Origin: Astragalus membranaceus
Lineage: Eukaryota; Streptophyta; Magnoliopsida; Fabales; Fabaceae
Direction of reading: 5' to 3'
Length of the DNA stretch: 64,000 bases
Assembly (NCBI GenBank): GCA_039519185.1
Contig: CM076847.1
Span: forward strand, 70,135,521 to 70,199,520
Shown here: in pieces, positions 57,888 through 64,000 of the stretch
Layout: the number at the start of each line of letters is the position of its first letter
Position numbering within the stretch: the first letter of the stretch is position 1
Program-made: the position numbers and the translations under genes
Notes under the pieces: generated by a model
Told to the model about the DNA's origin: nothing
The model's database searches: none
The model's input: the letters and a program-made list of their open reading frames with translations, nothing else

Positions 57888-59459
57888 ATGGGTTCTTTTA
57901 TGAAAGAGGGGATGTCCTTCAATAGGCCACCCCTGTTTGATGGAACTAACTATGACTATTGGAGTAGTCGAATGAAATGTCATGTGCGGGCTATAGATTT
58001 CACCCTTTGGAGGATTATTGTTGATGGACCACTGATTCCTATGAAGATCAAAATTACAAAACCAGGTAGTACTGATGGAGACACTACAAAAAGTCAAGCC
58101 ACCGGCAAAGCAGAAGAGGTTCCAATTGAAGACATCTACACCATCGATCTGAGTGAGCTAAGAAAATCTGAGCTTGACAAAATATCTCAAAATGCCAAGG
58201 CTATGAATATTCTTCACCTATCACTTTGTGAAGAAGAGTATGGTAGAGTAAAAGGGTGTCAAACAGCAAAAGAAATCTGGGATTGTCTGGAAGCTACACA
58301 TGTCGGTACAAGCCAAGTAAAGGATACAAAAATCAGAATCCTAACTTCTGAGTATGAATCATTCAAAATGAAAGAAGGTGAATCTGTTGCAGCTATGCAT
58401 CAGAGACTGAATCTGATTATAAACAACCTGAGGGCTCTGGGAAAAAGGTATTCTACAAAAGATATAAATGGGAAGATTCTTGCATCTCTGACTGGTGAGT
58501 TCTTTCCAAAAAGTTGTGCAATCACTGAAGCCAAAGATATTGGCACTCTACCCCAAGAAGACCTTATTGGGTCACTTCTGGATTTTGAGGTAGTATTGGC
58601 TGCCAAAAAGAGTCAAGAAAAGGAAGTGATGAAAGAAAAGAAATCTCTTGCCCTTGCTGCTAAAACTCCTAAAGTAGCAAGGAAAGAGGTTGAGTCTGAT
58701 CAAGAAACCGATGATGAAGACATGGCTATGCTTGCCAAGAATTTCAAAAAATTTATGAGATTCAAAAAGTTTGGAAAGGGTGATTTTTCAAAGAAGTCCG
58801 GGTACAACAAAGAAGACAGGTATGAGAAAAAGGATGATCAACTAAAGTGTTTCGAATGCAACAAACCGGGTCACATCAAAGCAAACTGTCCAAAGCTGAA
58901 ATCTAAGTACAAGCAAAAGAAAGCAATGAAGGCAACATGGGACAACACTGATACTGAAAGTGAGACCGAAGAAGAAGAGGAAGTCGCAAATGCTGTCTGT
59001 CTCATGGCAAAGAACACAACTGAAGCAACATGGGATAATCTCAGCACTGATGGTGAATCAGATGAAGACGAGCAGACTGACAATGCTGTCTGCAATATGG
59101 CAAGTGACGCATCTAAGGTAAGCCTTAACTCCTCTAGTCTTTCTGATTCTTATATACATGATGATCCATTTGATGATGTGTGTAGTAGTCACAATTTGAG
59201 TGAGGCTTTTGAAGCTCTTTATTTTGAACATGAAACTCTTTTGTTAAAATCTAAGAAATTAACAAAGAGCAACAAAAGCTTGTCCACTCAAATCGAGACA
59301 CTTGAAAATGAGGTAGTTAAATTGAAGAATGAGCTACATAAAACAAAACCTTTCAACCTTGAATTTCTTGAGCTTAAACAAAATTTTGAAAAAGTCAAGG
59401 TCGAAAATGAATTTTTGAAAGAATCTTTGAAAAATTTGAGGTTGGTGAAAAGACCTTGA
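57888..59459 (+). CDS. SIRE-type gag, open
   Basis: The ATG at 57888 (MGSFMKEGMSFNRPPLFDG) is the natural start; the frame reaches back only through a GTG at 57882. The protein of about 523 residues contains the UBN2-type core (NYDYWSSRMKCHV, then KEIWDCLEATH, MKEGESVAAMHQRLN), a CCHC knuckle CFECNKPGHIKANCP, an acidic region with two related repeats (ATWDNTDTESETEEEEE / ATWDNLSTDGESDEDE), and a C-terminal coiled coil (LENEVVKLKNEL). It is uninterrupted, unlike pol. Confidence 0.9.
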   Translation: MGSFMKEGMSFNRPPLFDGTNYDYWSSRMKCHVRAIDFTLWRIIVDGPLIPMKIKITKPGSTDGDTTKSQATGKAEEVPIEDIYTIDLSELRKSELDKISQNAKAMNILHLSLCEEEYGRVKGCQTAKEIWDCLEATHVGTSQVKDTKIRILTSEYESFKMKEGESVAAMHQRLNLIINNLRALGKRYSTKDINGKILASLTGEFFPKSCAITEAKDIGTLPQEDLIGSLLDFEVVLAAKKSQEKEVMKEKKSLALAAKTPKVARKEVESDQETDDEDMAMLAKNFKKFMRFKKFGKGDFSKKSGYNKEDRYEKKDDQLKCFECNKPGHIKANCPKLKSKYKQKKAMKATWDNTDTESETEEEEEVANAVCLMAKNTTEATWDNLSTDGESDEDEQTDNAVCNMASDASKVSLNSSSLSDSYIHDDPFDDVCSSHNLSEAFEALYFEHETLLLKSKKLTKSNKSLSTQIETLENEVVKLKNELHKTKPFNLEFLELKQNFEKVKVENEFLKESLKNLRLVKRP

Positions 59460-61252
59460 CTCAGTTGCTTCACTCTCAACATCAATATGTTGATAGGAGA
59501 GGAATTGGGTACAAAGGTAATTCCACCTCCTCTGTTTTGAACAAGAAAATAACTTTTGTAGCTGCTACTTCAAGTTATACACCTACTGTTTTCTCATGCA
59601 CCTATTGTCAAAAAGGGAACCATAGCTCTCTTAGATGTCCTATTCGTAAATTATGTGAGCTAGGTACCCTTATACCTGCCTGTAAGAAACCAAGGTGGAT
59701 TGTGAAAGCAAACCCCTTGATAACTAACCCCCAAGGACCCAACAAAATTTGGGTACCTCGTACTAGTTGTTAAATGTTCCTCTTGTAGGTTGGTCCTTCA
59801 TCTAAAAAGAAAAACGTGTGGATGGTTGATAGTGGATGCTCAAGGCATATGACTGGTGATGCCTCACTATTTCTGAAATTGAGCAACAAAGCTAGTGGAT
59901 CTGTAAAGTTTGCCAACAATGAATCTGCTCAAGTAATAGGTAAAGATTGTGTGGGTAAGGAAAACACAATTAAAATTAAAGATGCTTTATTAGTTGATGG
60001 TGTTAAATTTAACTTACTAAGTGTTAGCCAATTATGCGATAATGATTTTGATGTGCACTTTTCTGTTGATAAATGTGTTATCACCCATATGACTTCTAAA
60101 CTCTACATTACTGGCTTTCGAGAAAACAATGTATACTATGTTGATTTTGATAATGTAAGTGATGATATAGTATGTATGCCTACCTTGATTGATGATGTGG
60201 ATTTGTGGCATAGACGCTTAGGACATGCTAGTATAGAACATCTATCTAAGTTAAGTAAGAATGAGCATGTTAGAGGTCTACCTAAATTGAAATATGAAAA
60301 AGGCCAATTATGTGATGCATGTCAACTTGGTAAAATGCACAAAACCTCTTTTAAATCAAAACCGGTCATTTCCACAAAAAATGTGCTTGAACTGCTACAT
60401 CTTGATTTGTTTGGTGAAATTGATGTCGTAAGTCTAGGGGGGTCTAAGTATGTCTTTGTTATTGTTGATGATTATTCTAGATATACTTGGGTTATCCTAC
60501 TTGCAAATAAAAGTGATGCTTTTAACGAGTTTGCTAAGTTGTGCAGAAAGCTACAAAATGAGAAAAACTTAGCCATCAAAGAAATTAGAAGCGATCATGG
60601 AGGAGAGTACGAAAATTCATCATTTAAGACTTGGTGTGAAAAGTATGGCATTCATCATAACTTTTCAGCTCCAAGAACTCCTCAACAAAATGGTGTGGTA
60701 GAAAGAAAGAACAGAACTATACAGGAGATGAGCAGGACAATGCTGAATGAGCACAACCTTCCCAAATACTTCTGGGGACATGCAGTGGATACAGCGTGTC
60801 ACGTGCTAAATCGAGTATACTTAAGGCCATCTCTCAACAAAACGCCATACGAGCTGTGGAATGGTAGAGCTCCTAATATTTCATATTTCAAAGTGTTTGG
60901 AAGTAAGTGCTTCATTCTCAACACAAAGGACAAGTTGGGTAAGTTTGATGCTAAATCAACTGAAGGTATTTTTATGGGTTATTCAAATCATAGTAGAGCT
61001 TATATCGTTTACAATAAAATTGATAAAACTATGCAAGAATCTATTCATGTTTCTTTTGATGAAACTAACCCTTTTGTCAAGAAAGCTAATGATGAGGATG
61101 AAGTGATAGAAGTGATCGAAAATAGATCACCTGAAACTAACAATGAAAGTGTAGAAGAAGCAGAGGTGGAAGTTGAACCTCAAAATGAAGTTGAAATGGA
61201 ACGAGAGCCCCCAAGACATCGACGACCATATCCATGGAAGAACACACGATGA
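59460..61252 (+). pseudogene. SIRE-type pol: protease and integrase, with stops
   Basis: Pol continues in the frame opened at 59456, including a second Cys/His knuckle CTYCQKGNHSSLRCP and the basic tail ending NKIWVPRTSC. Two stops follow (59771 and about 59786). The frame resumes with the protease site WMVDSGCSRHMTGD, gag-pre-integrase LWHRRLGHASIEHL, zinc Cys pair CDACQLGKMHK, and the integrase core with HLDLFGEID, RSDHGGEY and RTPQQNGVVERKNRTIQE, where D, D and E are all present. The frame is lost at about 61250. Confidence 0.88.
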
Positions 61253-62913
61253 TCTGCCCAAGACATGGAAATCAGTTCGAGATCATCCCCTGGAGCAAAT
61301 TATTGGTAGTCCATCAAAGGGAGTAAAAACTCGTTCTTCTCTTAATCTTTTATGCTTTCATAGTGCTTTTGTCTCTCAAATAGTTCCAAATAATATCAAG
61401 GAAGCTTTAAATGATCCAGAATGGGTTTTGTCAATGCAAAAAGAACTTGAACAATTTGAACGGAACAAAGTTTGGCATTTAGTCGAAAAACCGGTCGATC
61501 GGACCATCATAGGTACTAAATGGGTTTTTCGCAACAAACTTGACGAAAATGGTACAATTTTATTAAACAAAAGTCGTTTAGTTGTTCAAGGTTTTAACCA
61601 AATCGAAGGGGTGGATTTTGAAGAAACTTTTGCTCCTGTGGCTAGGTTGGAGTCCATTCGGATAATATTGGCATTTTCCTCTTACATGGATTTCAAACTA
61701 CACCAAATGGATGTCAAAAGTGCCTTCCTAAATGATTTTTTAGAAGAAGAAGTATATGTAAAACAACCCCCTGGTTTTGAAGATTTTAAAAATCCTGATC
61801 ATGTTTTCAAACTTGACAAAGCTCTTTATGGATTAAAGCAAGCCCCTAGAGCTTGGTATGAGAGACTAAGCAAACATTTAACTGCCAATTTTCAAAAAGG
61901 GTAAGATTGATTCTACCTTATTCCTTAAAACCAAGGGCAAACATATCATAGTAGTTCAAATCTATGTTGATGATATTATCTTTGGATCTACTAATGATGA
62001 TTTGTGCAAGGAATTTTCTGAGATGATGACTAGTGAATTTGAAATGAGTATGATGGGAGAGCTTAACTTTTTCTTGGGACTTCAAGTAAAATAATTAAAT
62101 GAAGGAATCTTCATATCCCAAACAAAGTTCTCAAAGGAATTGCTGAAGAAATATAACATGAATGACGCAAAAGAAATCAGCACTCCTATGGCAACAGCAA
62201 CTAAACTAGATAAGGATGAGCAAGGTAAACCGGTAAATGAAACTATGTATCGAGGTATGATAGGTAGTCTCTTATACTTAACTGCATCTCGACCTGATAT
62301 TATGTTTGCTGTATGCTTGTGTGCTCGATTTCAAGCTTGCCCAAAAGAATCACATTTAAAAGCTGTAAAACGGATTCTTAGGTATGTTAAAGGGACCATA
62401 GACTTTGGTTTGTGGTACCCGAAATCGAGTATGTTTGATTTAGTTGGTTTTTCTGATGCTGATTTTGCAGGTTGCACTCTTGATAGAAAAAGTACTAGTG
62501 GAACTTGTCATTTTCTTGGTCCTTGTTTGACCTCCTGGTCTAGTAAGAAACAAAACAGTGTTGCTTTGTCCACCGCTGAAGCTGAATATGTGGCGGTTGG
62601 AAACTGCGTTGCACAAGTTTTGTGGATGAAACAAACTTTGGAAGACTTTGGTCTAATTTTCGAAAATGTGCCTGTTTTATGTGATAATACAAGTGCTATT
62701 AATATTGCTAAGAACCCTATACAACACTCTAGAACTAAGCATATAGACATAAGACATCACTTTATTAGAGATCATGTGTCTAGGGGGAGCATTGCATTGA
62801 AATTTGTAGGCACTGATGACCAACTAGCGGATATCTTCACTAAACCCCTAGCCGAAGCTCAATTTTGTAAAATCCGCAGAGAGCTAGGGATGCTTGATTA
62901 TGCTAGTTTGTAA
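61240..62913 (+). pseudogene. SIRE-type RT and RNase H, frameshifted
   Basis: RT opens in a new frame with WVLSMQKELEQFERNKVWHL, KWVFRNKLDENG, QMDVKSAFLNDFLEEEVYV and LYGLKQAPRAWYERL. It is frameshifted at about 61900 just before the catalytic YVDDIIFGST (about 61960), and has a stop at 62092. A further frame from 62140 holds the RNase H part: SRPDIMFAV, FSDADFAG, STAEAEYVAV and DQLADIFTKPL, ending at TAA 62911. All active-site motifs are visible, but no single frame joins them. Confidence 0.88.
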
Positions 62914-63098
62914 AGTGATTTTGTTTTGTATACACCCCCCTCCTTTTTGATGAAAACAAAGGGGGAGAAAATATGCAGGTTACTACTATACGGGGAGAAA
63001 ATATATGCTTATGCTTAGGGGGAGCTTTTTCAAAAAAATTCTCATTATTATCACCCCCTATGCATAATGTAATTTGTTATCATCAAAAAGGGGGAGTT
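62914..63098 (+). other. 3' untranslated part with purine tracts
   Basis: Three GGGGGAG-type tracts (about 62960, 63017 and 63088). The last, AAAAAGGGGGAGTT, directly precedes the right LTR and is the likely polypurine tract. No env-like frame is present. Confidence 0.7.
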
Positions 63099-64000
63099 TG
63101 TTGAACCAAGGGCAAACACTCCTTGTTTTGTATGATAACAAATTACATCTTGTCTACTAATGGTTGCAGTTGTATGAAAGTACAGGTTCAAGCTGAATAA
63201 AGTACAGGACTGGAATCAAAAAAAGCTGGAAGCATTAAAGTGGAGCAGCTTGGAGAAGAAGCCACCTTTGAAGATGAAGACCTAATTGTTTATCCGTTTT
63301 CTTTAGGACACAGTGTAAGGTCCTATCACTTAAGGTCTATTACTGTTTAAATAGCTGAGAGATGACTTTTGAAAACATGCATCATGCATCAAAATTAGGG
63401 TTTTTGAAAATATGTTATGCATGCATGGCAAGCTTTGGAAAATATCTTATGCATGCATGGCAAAGCCCTAAACCTAAAAATAATTTTGTGGAAAGCTAGA
63501 AATCGATTTCTATCATTTTCTAAATCATGAAATCGATTTCCTAATCCTATTTTTAAAGGTTGAAATCGATTTCCTTATCCTATGTTTGAAACAAAGAATC
63601 GATTCACACCTATTCATAAGCCAAAGGTAAGAATCGATTTCCTTCTATTCCAAAAGACTATGAAATCGATTTTCAAGCAATCCTATAGGCTATGAATCGA
63701 TTCCTTCTCATTTTAAACAAAGTAAGAATCGATTCCTACCCTATTCAGGATGTCCTGAAAATCGATTCCCAACTATTTCCAAAGAAACAATCAATCGATT
63801 CCTATGTTCTCCATATGTAAAGAATCGATTCCTCTCTTTTTTAACTAGCCATAAAATCGATTCTTATGTCTTCTAAAATGATAAGAATCGATTCATCAAC
63901 ATTTTCACTTCATCATACAATCGATTCATCTTGGCAATAAATGTTTTTTTCAAAATTCTACGCTTTCCTAAGCCTATAAATAGGCAGCCTCAAGTCACTC
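63099..64000 (+). repeat. 3' LTR, partial
   Basis: The first 902 bp of the right LTR, including the ATCGATT array. Differences from the left copy include AAAATGG/AAAGTGG, CTATGACTG/CTATTACTG, CCAATGG/CCAAAGG and a one-base A insertion. Confidence 0.92.

Larger units (their letters stand above)
56036..64000 (+). mobile_element. SIRE/Maximus-type Ty1/copia element, right LTR cut by window end
   Basis: Left LTR 56036-57812 (1777 bp), PBS TGGTATCAGAGCT (57815-57827), gag, protease, integrase, RT, RNase H, several G-rich purine tracts, and the right LTR from 63099 (TGTTGAACC), cut at 64000. The long LTR, long coiled-coil gag and two-knuckle arrangement fit the SIRE lineage. About five differences are seen over the 900 bp of LTR overlap (about 99.4% identity), so the insertion is very recent. 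No env-like ORF lies between RNase H and the LTR. Frames are already broken. Confidence 0.93.

Overview
This is a window of nuclear DNA from a flowering plant. The genes are intron-rich, and most of the sequence is transposable-element DNA typical of plants: Ty3/gypsy and Ty1/copia LTR elements, CACTA, hAT, Mutator-type MITEs, Helitrons and SINEs. A papilionoid legume is the best guess from the repeat types and the AT-rich intergenic DNA, but this is inference and I cannot name a species.

I see three genes likely to be functional. (1) An ARGONAUTE10 (PINHEAD/ZWILLE) gene on the + strand, coding from 19972 to 25927. Its 20 coding exons join in frame to 977 residues with the full slicer tetrad, and a 5'UTR intron precedes the ATG. 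(2) A MIR167 precursor on the - strand (about 31262-31360) with mature and star strands and a TATA box upstream. This gene is too short to show as an ORF. (3) A four-exon gene for an aluminium-induced/TSJT1-type protein with YGL and LRDR motifs on the - strand (45151-42579, 252 residues).

Layout. 1-5311: 3' part of a decayed Ty3/gypsy element (gag, protease, deleted RT, antisense ORF, 3' LTR). 5960-11761: a solo LTR split by a CACTA transposon (6297-11705), which holds a - strand gypsy remnant (6588-9475), so three levels of nesting. 11.9-16.5 kb: MITE-like repeats, a Helitron-type terminus, tandem arrays and a 65-bp-arm foldback. 16.5-17.4 kb: a solo LTR with perfect 5-bp duplication beside a CACTA TNP2 transposase relic. 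18.5-26 kb: AGO10. 26.8-27.7 kb: a copia integrase relic split by a Mutator-type MITE. 29.3-30.3 kb: a non-autonomous hAT element with a GC-rich core. 31.3 kb: MIR167. 32.4-34.1 kb: two TIR elements. 34250-39876: a complete Ty1/copia element with two 720-bp LTRs and 5-bp target duplications, but broken frames. 40.3-41.1 kb: one Mutator-type MITE nested in another. 42.6-45.2 kb: the AILP-like gene. 45.9-47.9 kb: a FAR1-type fragment and an opposing Helitron Rep/helicase relic with a SINE in it. 48250-51532: a non-autonomous Helitron whose ends are proved by an unoccupied copy of its target in the same window; it carries a hAT element. 52.3-54.9 kb: a TIR-like element with a plant-mobile-domain relic, then a MITE. 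55.1-56.0 kb: a LINE ORF1-type relic. 56036 to the window end: a very young SIRE-type Ty1/copia element with long LTRs that hold an array of 14 ATCGATT motifs.

AGO10 and MIR167 are convergent and about 5.3 kb apart. Both belong to small-RNA control of development, but the sequence does not show that they are functionally linked. The rest of the window is best read as a record of successive insertions, many of which can be ordered by nesting and dated by target-site duplications or LTR identity.
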